64,000 nt of DNA from Janthinobacterium sp. LM6 (lineage in GTDB: Bacteria; Pseudomonadota; Gammaproteobacteria; Burkholderiales; Burkholderiaceae_D): the NCBI RefSeq assembly GCF_002002885.1, contig NZ_CP019510.1, forward strand, positions 3,410,001 to 3,474,000, in the 5' to 3' direction. Positions 16,920 to 24,990 of this stretch are shown here, piece by piece. The notes below the pieces were generated by a model. That model was not told where the DNA came from. It saw nothing but the letters and a program-made list of their open reading frames with translations, and made no database searches. Within the stretch, counting starts at the first letter, position 1. Every line of letters begins with the position of its first letter. Made by a program: the position numbers and the translations under genes.

Positions 16920-17022
16920 GATAGGCCTGCTTGCGGGGGATCGGCTGGCGGCGTCATCGCCGTGCCCGTTGCCACCCTCTGGGCCGTATCTTAGCATGCG
17001 TGCCGTACTCGATGGAACGGCG

Positions 17023-18381
17023 TCACGGTTTGAACGTCCAATAGCGGCCGGCGACCGTATCGACGGGGTCGAGAAAGCGCTGGTCGGCGCGCGCATGGTT
17101 GCGTATCAGATAAAACATGTCGGACAGGGCCGAGCGCTTTTCCGCAAAGTACGAGTGCTTCATGAAACTCGTGTCGACCCCGGTGGCGTCGATGGTTTCC
17201 ACGCCTGCCACGATCAGCATGCCGGCGCCGCTGTCGCCCGCGCGCGGGTAGCCGTGCACGGCTTTCGAGGCGGCCAGGGCCAGATCTTGCGACGAGGCAT
17301 ATAAAGTGACGGGGTTGCGCGCGCCGGCCAGCTTCGGCGCGATATCGTGCTTGAAGACGGCCGCGTCGATATCGGGCGCGGAGAGGATGATTTCCGTGAT
17401 CTTTTGCGCCAGCTGCGGCTGCGCGGCCAGCAAATCGGCCACGGCCCGCGCCAGGCCCCGGTTGCCCATGCTGTGGCCCACCAGATACACTTGCGCCGCC
17501 TCCGTGCTGGCGAGAAAGTCGGCCAGGAAGTTGGCGAGATGGGGCGTGCTCCACTCGATATTGTTTTCATCGATGGTGTAGCCGGCCACGTCGCCGCGCG
17601 ACGGCCAGCTGTAGAACACGGGCGCGCCATCGAAGCCCAGGTCGTAGGCCATCTGTCCCGTGCGCCGCGCCGCATCCTCGAAACTCACGTTGTAGCCGTG
17701 CACGAAGACAAAGGCGCTCTTGCCGGCCGAGGCGCGGATCTGCGTTCTTAATGCGGCAAAGAAATTGTCGCGGTCTTGCACGTCGGCCGACAGCAGCACC
17801 ACGTGCTTGGCCGGGTCGTCGCGAAATTCCAGGCGCCACAGCGAAGGCGATTCCAGCTGGCCCATGCGGTGGTCGCGGGGAATGCTGACGTCGCAGCTGC
17901 CATAGCTGAGCGGGCCATCGCCGCCGCCATTGCCATTGCTCACTCCTTTGCTGCGTTCGCCGCTGAAGCGCTGTGCCGGCGGCTTGCCCACGTCGCGCTG
18001 GCGGTCTGTGGCGAAATACACTTTCACCACGGCATAGTTTGACACGACGGCGCTTTTATCGGCAGGGGCGGGCGCGGTTTCCACCTCCGGCAGCGGTGAC
18101 GGCGGGCGCTGCACCGCATCGAGCAAGCCTTGCGCGGCAAACAGGGTTTCCATGTCGTCCGGCACTTTCGCGGCCGACAGGGCGGCCGACAGGGCCAGTT
18201 GCAGCTGGGTATTGGCCGGTTCGGCTTCCAGCGCGGCGATGGCGGCCAGGATGGCGGCGGCGCCGTCGAACTTGGCGATGGCTTGCTTGAGGCGTTCATA
18301 GTGGCTGGCGACGGCTTCGAGAGCATGGCCGGGCGCGCCATGCCCGATGGCTGCCACGACGGCGGAAGTGATCAAGTCCAT
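17023..18381 (-). CDS. DUF900-type alpha/beta hydrolase
   Basis: The product is 452 residues. The first 130 are helical and Ala-rich with no signal peptide. Residues about 140-420 are an alpha/beta hydrolase of the DUF900 type: VYFATDRQRD, FVFVHGYNVSFEDAARRTGQ, YSWPSRGDVAGY and the nucleophile elbow LVGHSMGNRGL, followed by LSAPDIDAAVF (acid) and FMKHSYF (His). Substrate is unknown. It lies 108 bp downstream of the Anbu gene in the same direction, so it may be the last member of that cluster. The helical N-terminal region is not part of the usual domain and could mediate protein contacts. Confidence 0.85.
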   Translation of the reverse strand: MDLITSAVVAAIGHGAPGHALEAVASHYERLKQAIAKFDGAAAILAAIAALEAEPANTQLQLALSAALSAAKVPDDMETLFAAQGLLDAVQRPPSPLPEVETAPAPADKSAVVSNYAVVKVYFATDRQRDVGKPPAQRFSGERSKGVSNGNGGGDGPLSYGSCDVSIPRDHRMGQLESPSLWRLEFRDDPAKHVVLLSADVQDRDNFFAALRTQIRASAGKSAFVFVHGYNVSFEDAARRTGQMAYDLGFDGAPVFYSWPSRGDVAGYTIDENNIEWSTPHLANFLADFLASTEAAQVYLVGHSMGNRGLARAVADLLAAQPQLAQKITEIILSAPDIDAAVFKHDIAPKLAGARNPVTLYASSQDLALAASKAVHGYPRAGDSGAGMLIVAGVETIDATGVDTSFMKHSYFAEKRSALSDMFYLIRNHARADQRFLDPVDTVAGRYWTFKP

Positions 18382-18489
18382 GCGCCACCTGCCTTTCAGG
18401 TCAATCTGGATTGAATGTCAACCCATATTGCCATAAAAGCACGCGGAAAGCGACTTGTCCAGCGTCCCGCGCAGCGGGCCTGTCAACGG

Positions 18490-19368
18490 TCAATGCTGCT
18501 TGTCGTCGCTGAACTGCTGCGCCAGGGATTGCAGGGGCGCCACCGTCAGGCCGCCGCGGCTCACGTGCTCGGGGATGGCCACGCGCACGGGCTTGCTTTG
18601 CATGTTGGACGACGATAAGACGTTCGTCGTCGTTTCCGGCGCCGCATTCCACACGGGATCGACGATGCCTTCGAACACATGTTTCAACTGTTCGCCCCAC
18701 GTATCGCGGATCATGCGGAAATACTGGTTCTTTTCATCGATGGTGACGAAGCGCGTGACGGCCAGGCTGCCCGTCTCGTAGACGAGCAAGTCCAGCGGCA
18801 AGCCGACGGAAATGTTCGAGCGCAAAGTGGAATCCATGGAAATGAGCGCGCACTTGGCAGCCTCGTCCAGGCGCGTGAATGGATTGATGACCCGATCGAT
18901 GATGGGCTTGCCGTATTTCGCTTCGCCGATCTGGAAATACGTGTTTTCATCGTGCGATTCGATGAAATTGCCGGCCGAATACACCTGGAACAAGCGGCAG
19001 CGCTCGGCGCCTATCTGGCCCCCGAGAATGATGCTGACATTGAAATCGATGCCGCAGTCGGCCAACGCCTTCGCTTCGCGCAGGTGCACGGTGCGCACGG
19101 CTTCGCCCACGATGCGGGCCGCGTCGTACATGCTGGCCACGTTCCAGATGCTGCGCCCGTCCGCATCCACGTGTTCGGACACGATCTGGCGGATCGCCTG
19201 CGAGATCGACAAATTGCCGGCCGTCATCAAGACCAGCATGCGGTCGCCCGGGTTTTCGAACACGCTCATCTTGCGGAAGGTGCCCACCTGGTCCACGCCG
19301 GCGTTGGTGCGGGAGTCGGACAGGAAGACCAGGCCTTCGTTCAGGCGCATGCCTATGCAATAAGTCAT
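18490..19368 (-). CDS. Anbu, ancestral beta-subunit proteasome-like peptidase
   Basis: The product is 292 residues, beginning MTYCIGMRL. After removal of Met, Thr1, Asp17 (LSDSRTNAG) and Lys32 (FRKM) match the Ntn-hydrolase triad used by proteasome and HslV subunits. The C-terminal extension beyond HslV length is typical of Anbu. Published Anbu structures show open helical rings, and proteolytic activity is weak or undemonstrated. The gene follows transglutaminase, alpha-E and ATP-grasp genes, the canonical Anbu neighbourhood, which has been proposed to make and remove peptide tags. Regulation is unknown; the upstream histidine kinase is suggestive. Confidence 0.93.
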   Translation of the reverse strand: MTYCIGMRLNEGLVFLSDSRTNAGVDQVGTFRKMSVFENPGDRMLVLMTAGNLSISQAIRQIVSEHVDADGRSIWNVASMYDAARIVGEAVRTVHLREAKALADCGIDFNVSIILGGQIGAERCRLFQVYSAGNFIESHDENTYFQIGEAKYGKPIIDRVINPFTRLDEAAKCALISMDSTLRSNISVGLPLDLLVYETGSLAVTRFVTIDEKNQYFRMIRDTWGEQLKHVFEGIVDPVWNAAPETTTNVLSSSNMQSKPVRVAIPEHVSRGGLTVAPLQSLAQQFSDDKQH

Positions 19369-19459
19369 TGTCGTAAATCAAATCAAAAGGGGAAGCATTT
19401 TACACCAGCCGGGCCCGGTCTACCGCCTGCAAGCCCCGGCCAGCCTCATTCCTGTCCGT

Positions 19460-20269
19460 TTACACGGGCACGATCTGCACATCGACTCTTAACGTTTCCG
19501 TGCCGCCACCCTGGCGCACGCCCCGCACGGGCGCGGCCGAATCGTAGTCGCGTCCGATGGCCAGGCGGCAATACGCATCCGTCATCAGCCGCGCATGCGT
19601 GACGTCGATGCTGACCCAGCCCGCGAAATCCGTGTCTTCCGCCCAGGCGTCGACCCAGGCATGGCTGGCCGCGTGGCCCGTCGTGCCCGGATCGATATAG
19701 CCGGACACATAGCGGGCGGGGATGCCCCAGGCGTGGCAGCACGCGAGGAACAAATGGGCGTGGTCCTGGCACACGCCGCGCCCCAGGGCCAGGGCGTCGC
19801 CGGCCGTGGTGGTGACCATGGTGGCGCCGCTTTCATACGCGACCTTGCCGACGATGTGCTCGGCCAGGCGCAGCAAATGGCCCGTGCCGGCCGTCACGCG
19901 GCGGTCCGGCAGGCTGGCGGCCGTCAGCTCGAGGATGGCCGGGTTGGCCTGGGTCAGCGGCGTCGGCATGGTAAACAATAGCGGCGACAGGGTATCGACC
20001 AGGTTCAGCCGTCCCTTGTGCGGGTAGATGGTTTCCACCACGCCGTGCGCCACCAGGCTCAGCGACTGATGGCTGCCGTTAATCGTCAGCATGTGCGACA
20101 GATTGCCGTAGGCATCCGTGTAGGCGTGGCACTGGCCCGGCGTGGAAATATGCCAGGACAGGGCGCGCTGCTGCGGCTCGATACGCGGCGTCAGGTGCAG
20201 CTGCTGGATGGTGTAGGCCAGCGGCGCACTATAGGCGTAATGGGTTTCGTGGCGGATGGTGAGCTGCAT
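19460..20269 (-). CDS. Transglutaminase-like peptidase of the Anbu locus
   Basis: The product is 269 residues. The N-terminal transglutaminase_N-like domain (LTIRHETHYAYSAP, LTPRIEPQQRAL) precedes the papain-like core with Cys167 in GVCQDHAHLFLACC, His in ASHAWVDAW and Asp in WVSIDVTH. Such proteins accompany alpha-E and ATP-grasp proteins and are predicted to cleave or transfer peptide bonds. The ATG at 20269 shares one base with the TGA of the alpha-E gene (TGATG), so the two are translationally coupled. Confidence 0.92.
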   Translation of the reverse strand: MQLTIRHETHYAYSAPLAYTIQQLHLTPRIEPQQRALSWHISTPGQCHAYTDAYGNLSHMLTINGSHQSLSLVAHGVVETIYPHKGRLNLVDTLSPLLFTMPTPLTQANPAILELTAASLPDRRVTAGTGHLLRLAEHIVGKVAYESGATMVTTTAGDALALGRGVCQDHAHLFLACCHAWGIPARYVSGYIDPGTTGHAASHAWVDAWAEDTDFAGWVSIDVTHARLMTDAYCRLAIGRDYDSAAPVRGVRQGGGTETLRVDVQIVPV

Positions 20270-21213
20270 CAGGCCGCCAAGGGAACGAGGAAGTCGCGGC
20301 TGACCCGGTTGCCCAGGTCATAGATGTTTTCCAGAAATTCCGTCAATGTATGGTGCAAGCCCGCCTTCATGATGTCGTCGATATGGCCGAATTTCAGCTC
20401 CGCATGCAATTTGCCGGCGAAACGCTCCGTATCGGCCGACACGTCGTTGCGGATATGTTTCAGGTTTTCCACCACGTCATCCATGCAGGCCAAGAGCGAC
20501 CTGGGCATGTCGCCGCGCAGCATCAGCAATTCCGCCACCCGGGCCGGCGTGATCACGTCGCGGTACACTTTGCGGTAGATCTCGAAGCCGGAAACGGAGC
20601 GCAGCAGGGCCGCCCAGTAGTAGAAATCGCGCTGGGTGATGTCTTTCGACGTGTCGCGCGCGCCGTGGAACTTCACGTCGAGGATGCGCGCCGTGTTGTC
20701 GGCCCGCTCCAGGAAGGTGCCCAGGCGGATGAAGTGGATGGCTTCGTCCTTGAGCATGGTGCCCAGGGTCACGCCGCGCGACAGGTGCGAGCGGTATTTC
20801 ACCCATTCGAAGAACTGGCTGGGGTCCGTTTCCAGCAGATTGCTCTTCAGGCGCTTTTGCATGTCGAGCCAGGTGGCGTTCTGGATTTCCCACACTTCCG
20901 TCGTCAAGGTGCCCCGTACGGCGCGGGCGTTTTCGCGCGCGCCCGTCAGGCAGGCGAGGATGGAAGACGGGTTGTTCGGGTCGCGCACCATGAAGTCGAG
21001 CACGTCGCGCGTGTGGAAGCGGCCATATTTGTGGTCGTAGGCGCTTTGCAGCTCGGAAATGCCCAGGGTGGCGCGCCAGCCTTGCTCCGCGTCCTGCTCG
21101 GACTGGGGCAGCATCGACGTTTGCATGTTGACGTCCAGCATGCGCGCCGTGTTTTCCGCCCGCTCCGTGTAGCGGGCCATCCAGAATAAATGATCGGCGG
21201 TGCGGCTCAGCAT
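20269..21213 (-). CDS. Alpha-E domain protein (DUF403)
   Basis: The product is 314 residues, almost wholly alpha-helical, starting MLSRTADHLFWMARYTERAENTARM, the conserved opening of the alpha-E family. Further motifs are RGTLTTEVWEIQNATW and LGTFLERADNTARILDVK, an internal repetition of the ERA(E/D)NTARxLDV segment. The family is confined to ATP-grasp/transglutaminase clusters and is thought to be a scaffold or acceptor; no activity is proven. It overlaps the ATP-grasp gene by 7 bp and abuts the transglutaminase gene, so the three are one translationally coupled unit. Confidence 0.92.
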   Translation of the reverse strand: MLSRTADHLFWMARYTERAENTARMLDVNMQTSMLPQSEQDAEQGWRATLGISELQSAYDHKYGRFHTRDVLDFMVRDPNNPSSILACLTGARENARAVRGTLTTEVWEIQNATWLDMQKRLKSNLLETDPSQFFEWVKYRSHLSRGVTLGTMLKDEAIHFIRLGTFLERADNTARILDVKFHGARDTSKDITQRDFYYWAALLRSVSGFEIYRKVYRDVITPARVAELLMLRGDMPRSLLACMDDVVENLKHIRNDVSADTERFAGKLHAELKFGHIDDIMKAGLHHTLTEFLENIYDLGNRVSRDFLVPLAA

Positions 21214-22661
21214 GTTTTCTCTCCTGCAAAAGCGGATGTGGCTTCCAATACCCAGGTATCCTTGGTGCCGCCCCCTTGCGAGGAATTGACCACCAGCGAG
21301 CCTTCGCCGAGCGCCACGCGGGTCAGGCCGCCCGGCACCATGGAAATCGTCTTGCCGGACAGCACGAACGGACGCAGATCGATGTGGCGCGGCGCGATGC
21401 CGGCCTCGACATACGTGGGGCAGGCGGACAGGGCGAGTGTCGGCTGGGCGATGTAGCCGCCCGGATTGGCCAGCAGGCGCTGGCGGAAATCCTCGATCTG
21501 CGCCAGGCTGGACGCCGGCCCCACCAGCATGCCGTAGCCGCCCGCGCCATGCACTTCCTTGACGACCAGTTTCGGCAAATTCGCCAGCACGTAGGACAAG
21601 TCGGCCGGTTTGCGGCACTGGTACGTCGGTACGTTGTTGAGGATCGGTTCCTGCGACAGGTAGAATTTGATCATGTCGGGCACAAAAGGATAGATCGACT
21701 TGTCGTCGGCCACGCCCGTGCCGATGGCGTTCGCCAGGGTCACGCGTCCCGCGCGGTACACGGACAGCAGCCCCGGCACGCCCAGCGAGGAGTCGGAACG
21801 GAAGGCCAGCGGATCGAGGAAATCGTCGTCGACCCTGCGGTAGATGACGTCCACGCGCTTGGGGCCGCGCGTCGTGCGCATGTACACGGAATTGTCGTTG
21901 ACAAACAAATCCTTGCCTTCCACCAATTCCACGCCCATTTGCTGGGCCAAAAACGCATGTTCGAAGTAGGCGGAGTTGTACATGCCGGGCGTCATGACGA
22001 CGACCGTGGGGTCATCCACGCCCATCGGGGCGACGGAACGCAAGTTGTCGAGCAGCATGTCCGGGTAATGGTCGACTGGGGCGATGCGGTTGCGCGCGAA
22101 CAGTTCCGGGAACAGCCGCATCATCATCTTGCGGTCTTCCAGCATGTAGGACACGCCGGACGGCACCCTTAAATTGTCTTCCAGTACATAGAATTCGCCC
22201 TGGCCGGCGCGCACGATGTCGACGCCGGCGATATGCGCGTAAATGTCGGAAGCGACGGCGATGCCCTGCATTTCCGGGCGGTACTGGGCATTCTTGTAGA
22301 TTTGCTCGGCGGGAATGATGCCCGCCTTGATGATGTTTTGCTCATGATAAATATCATGGATGAACATGTTCAAGGCTTGCACGCGCTGCACCAGGCCCGT
22401 CTGCATCTGCGCCCATTCGGCGGCGGGGATGATGCGGGGGATGGTGTCGAACGGAATCAGGCGTTCCGTGCCGGCATCGTCGCCGTACACGGCGAACGTG
22501 ATGCCGACCCGGCGGAACGTCAGGTCGGCTTCGGCCCGCTTGCGGGCGATGGTCTCGGGCGATTGCTGTTCCAGCCAATTGCTGAATTCACGATAGTGTT
22601 CACGTACCTTGCTGTCCGTCCCCACGTCATTTGCAGTCATTTCATTGAAAAAATTTGCCAT
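21207..22661 (-). CDS. Circularly permuted ATP-grasp protein (CP_ATPgrasp)
   Basis: The product is 484 residues. Conserved blocks include DLTFRRVGITFAVYGDD, IPFDTIPRIIPAAEW, ALNMFIHDIYHEQ, EDNLRVPSGVSYMLEDR and KEVHGAGGYGM, which define the circularly permuted ATP-grasp proteins. They are predicted to ligate amino acids or peptides using ATP. The start at 22661 is preceded by AAGGGAAA; the frame is open much further upstream through the histidine kinase gene but only as antiphase sequence. First gene of the coupled three-gene unit ending 91 bp before Anbu. Confidence 0.93.
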   Translation of the reverse strand: MANFFNEMTANDVGTDSKVREHYREFSNWLEQQSPETIARKRAEADLTFRRVGITFAVYGDDAGTERLIPFDTIPRIIPAAEWAQMQTGLVQRVQALNMFIHDIYHEQNIIKAGIIPAEQIYKNAQYRPEMQGIAVASDIYAHIAGVDIVRAGQGEFYVLEDNLRVPSGVSYMLEDRKMMMRLFPELFARNRIAPVDHYPDMLLDNLRSVAPMGVDDPTVVVMTPGMYNSAYFEHAFLAQQMGVELVEGKDLFVNDNSVYMRTTRGPKRVDVIYRRVDDDFLDPLAFRSDSSLGVPGLLSVYRAGRVTLANAIGTGVADDKSIYPFVPDMIKFYLSQEPILNNVPTYQCRKPADLSYVLANLPKLVVKEVHGAGGYGMLVGPASSLAQIEDFRQRLLANPGGYIAQPTLALSACPTYVEAGIAPRHIDLRPFVLSGKTISMVPGGLTRVALGEGSLVVNSSQGGGTKDTWVLEATSAFAGEKTC

Positions 22662-22789
22662 GTTGTGATTTCCCTTGAGCCGTGTCTGGGTATAGCTCAG
22701 CAGGAAGCGTGCCAACAGGGCGGGCGTGAACAGGTGTAAAGATGACCACTTTTGTGGCGTCGCGCCATTCCACGCACCAATTCGGTGCG

Positions 22790-23947
22790 TTAGGCGCCAC
22801 TCTTGGGGACGTCGGCGGACGGGACGAAGGGGCGGCAATCGACGGGCACGTCGAAGATGAAGCTGGTGCCCGTTTCGGACGCGCTGTCGACGGCGATGCT
22901 GCCGCCGTGGCTTTCGGCCACGCTTTGCACGAAGGGCAGACCGATGCCCCAGCCTGGCGCGGGGCTGTCGTTTTCGCGGCGCAAGTAGTCGAAGATGCGT
23001 GCGGCCTGCTCCGGCGCGATGGCCTGGCCGCCATTGTGGACGGTGATGATCAGGCGTTCGTGGACCGCTTCCACGTGCACGCTGATGGGCGTGTCGTCGC
23101 CATACTTGAGGGCATTGCCGAGCAGGTTTTCCAGCGCGCGCCGCAGCGAGTTCTCGCACCACCAGCCGACGACGGCTTGCCCGCTGACCCGGCATTTGTC
23201 CGGCCGCTGCAAGTTGACCTGGCCGGCCACGGCGTGTACCAGCGGCAGCACATCGAATTGGCTCAGCACCAGCGGCAGTTGCTGGCCCTGGTGATAGCTG
23301 AGGCCATCGAGCAATTCCTCGATCATGCTGTCGAGCCGCTTGCTGTGCTCGACAATCTTGTGCGCCAGCAATACCACCCGCTCCGGGTCGGCTGGCCGCA
23401 GCAGCAGCTGGGCGCTGGTGCTGATGACGGCCAGGGGATTGCGCATGTCGTGCGACAGGCCGGCCGCGACGCGGCGCCGTAAGCTTTCGTGCATGCTGGT
23501 AAATTCGCGTATCGATTCGCGGATGCCCACGTCGATCGACTTGTTGATCACTTGCCAATCCTTGCTGCGCAAGGTGATGCCGGACTCATGCGCAGTGGCG
23601 GCGAAGCAGTCGCGGAAGATCTGGTATTCCTGGATCACCTGTTCCGGGCCGTAATTGGTCATGCGCGCCCGTTCGTTGCCATGCACGGCGGGCACGTTGC
23701 TGTTGCTGGCGGCGTTGTCGCGCGGGTGACCGGGGGTGAGGGCTTCGGCCAGGTTGTCGAAAAAGGCCGGCAAGGTATTGATGAGTATGGGCGTGAGCAA
23801 CTGGTCCGCGCCGCGCACGCTGGCGCGCACGCGCTGTTCCCAGGCCTCGAGGACGGCGTCGCGCATGGCGAAGATGCGCTGCGCGCGCTGCAATGGCTGG
23901 TGCGCGCCGGCCTGGCGACCCGCGTGCTGATCCGTGCTGATGCTCAC
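22790..23947 (-). CDS. Orphan sensor histidine kinase, cytosolic, RsbRD-like N-terminus
   Basis: The product is 385 residues with no membrane segment. Residues about 15-150 form a helical RsbRD/sensor-like domain (WEQRVRASVRGADQLLTPILINTLPAFFDNLAEAL). Then comes a HisKA phosphoacceptor with His166 in GLSHDMRNPLAV, and a HATPase domain with N-box ALENLLGNALKYGDD and G-boxes WGIGLPFV and ETGTSFIF. No response regulator lies nearby. It is 128 bp upstream of the ATP-grasp gene in the same direction, so it could report to, or be co-transcribed with, the Anbu cluster. The stimulus is unknown. Confidence 0.85.
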   Translation of the reverse strand: MSISTDQHAGRQAGAHQPLQRAQRIFAMRDAVLEAWEQRVRASVRGADQLLTPILINTLPAFFDNLAEALTPGHPRDNAASNSNVPAVHGNERARMTNYGPEQVIQEYQIFRDCFAATAHESGITLRSKDWQVINKSIDVGIRESIREFTSMHESLRRRVAAGLSHDMRNPLAVISTSAQLLLRPADPERVVLLAHKIVEHSKRLDSMIEELLDGLSYHQGQQLPLVLSQFDVLPLVHAVAGQVNLQRPDKCRVSGQAVVGWWCENSLRRALENLLGNALKYGDDTPISVHVEAVHERLIITVHNGGQAIAPEQAARIFDYLRRENDSPAPGWGIGLPFVQSVAESHGGSIAVDSASETGTSFIFDVPVDCRPFVPSADVPKSGA

Positions 23948-24015
23948 CTGGCCTCCCTGACCGCAGTGACTATGCTTGCAATAGTATGCGCCTAATCAGC
24001 CGCCGGGGAAACGCT

Positions 24016-24891
24016 TTATTGTCCAGTATCGGCCTGGCGCACGGCCGCATACAGGCGGGAAAGCGAGGCTGACCACTCGGTCAGCGAAAAGTTCTGTGGG
24101 TCATCATGACCATTCGCAAACCCTGTATCGAGCACGGCGTGGAAGGCGGGAATCAGCCACGTGCCCTTGCGCACGCTGGCGGCGATATACAGCAGGGCCA
24201 GGCGGTCGTATTGGGCCGGCGTAAAGCCGGGATCGGGCGCCAGGCCATCGTTGCCCTTGCCGCCGCCGGGCACGGAGTTGCGCGGCTGCACCAGTTCCAC
24301 GTGCAGGAACAGGCCCGTCAGCGACGGCTTGTCCTTTTCCAGCTTGCTGGCATAGCCGGCCGTGCCGAAGTCGCGCACGGCCAGGGAACCGCCCAGGCGG
24401 TTCACGTAGACATGGCCTTTCGGACCGCCGCCCAGCGCGGGGTTACGTATCGTGAAATCGTTGAAATCCCAGCTGGCGTCGTTGATGTGCTCGGGAATGG
24501 TTTCTAAGAAGAAATTCGGGTAGCTGGTGTCGTGGATGACGAAATAGCGGGCCATCGGCGCCGCCAGCCGGCCCACGGCGCGCGACAGCGGTGCATCGAC
24601 GGCGCCGCCCACGTCCGCCTCGGCGATGCCTTGTTCCGCCAGCCAGGCGCGCAGGCGGGCCGGAGCGATGCCCGCGCGCTGGCCGATGCGGGCGGCCAGA
24701 AAGTCCGGCAGCGGCGCGCTGTCGCCCAGGCGCGCATACAGTTTGACGGGACGCAATAAACACGTGGCTTGCGCCCGCGCATCGCCCTTGAAGCCGCTTT
24801 TCCAGGCCGCATACGGGCAGGCGGCTTGTTTTTGGGCAGCGGCGGGCAGGGACAGGCAAAGCAAAAGCAGCAGGGCAGGGAGTCGTTTCAT
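24016..24891 (-). CDS. Secreted protein, possible amidase_2-like cell-wall hydrolase
   Basis: The product is 291 residues with a clear signal peptide (MKRLPALLLLLCLSLPAAA). Four segments resemble the zinc N-acetylmuramoyl-L-alanine amidase fold: FVIHDTSYPN (first His), GHVYVNRLGG, FLHVELVQPR (second His/Glu) and IPAFHAVLDTG ... GHDDPQNF (third site, GHxDP). This suggests a periplasmic peptidoglycan amidase or a relative, but the similarity is motif-level and the spacing could not be verified. It lies downstream of a terminator and is probably transcribed alone. Confidence 0.55.
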   Translation of the reverse strand: MKRLPALLLLLCLSLPAAAQKQAACPYAAWKSGFKGDARAQATCLLRPVKLYARLGDSAPLPDFLAARIGQRAGIAPARLRAWLAEQGIAEADVGGAVDAPLSRAVGRLAAPMARYFVIHDTSYPNFFLETIPEHINDASWDFNDFTIRNPALGGGPKGHVYVNRLGGSLAVRDFGTAGYASKLEKDKPSLTGLFLHVELVQPRNSVPGGGKGNDGLAPDPGFTPAQYDRLALLYIAASVRKGTWLIPAFHAVLDTGFANGHDDPQNFSLTEWSASLSRLYAAVRQADTGQ

Positions 24892-24941
24892 GTCGGCATT
24901 GTCGCCGAAGCGCGGCTTGCGGCACAGGCGCGCACACATAA

Positions 24942-24967
24942 AAAAAGCTGCCCGAAGGCAGCTTTTC
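24942..24967 (-). terminator. Rho-independent terminator of the siderophore receptor gene
   Basis: On the minus strand an AAGCTGCC stem closes on a TTCG tetraloop with GGCAGCTT and is followed by an uninterrupted run of T. It lies 24 bp after the stop codon of the receptor gene. The + strand also has a short T-run, so it may act in both directions. Confidence 0.85.
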
Positions 24968-24990
24968 GTCGGGCGACAGGCGCGCGGTCT

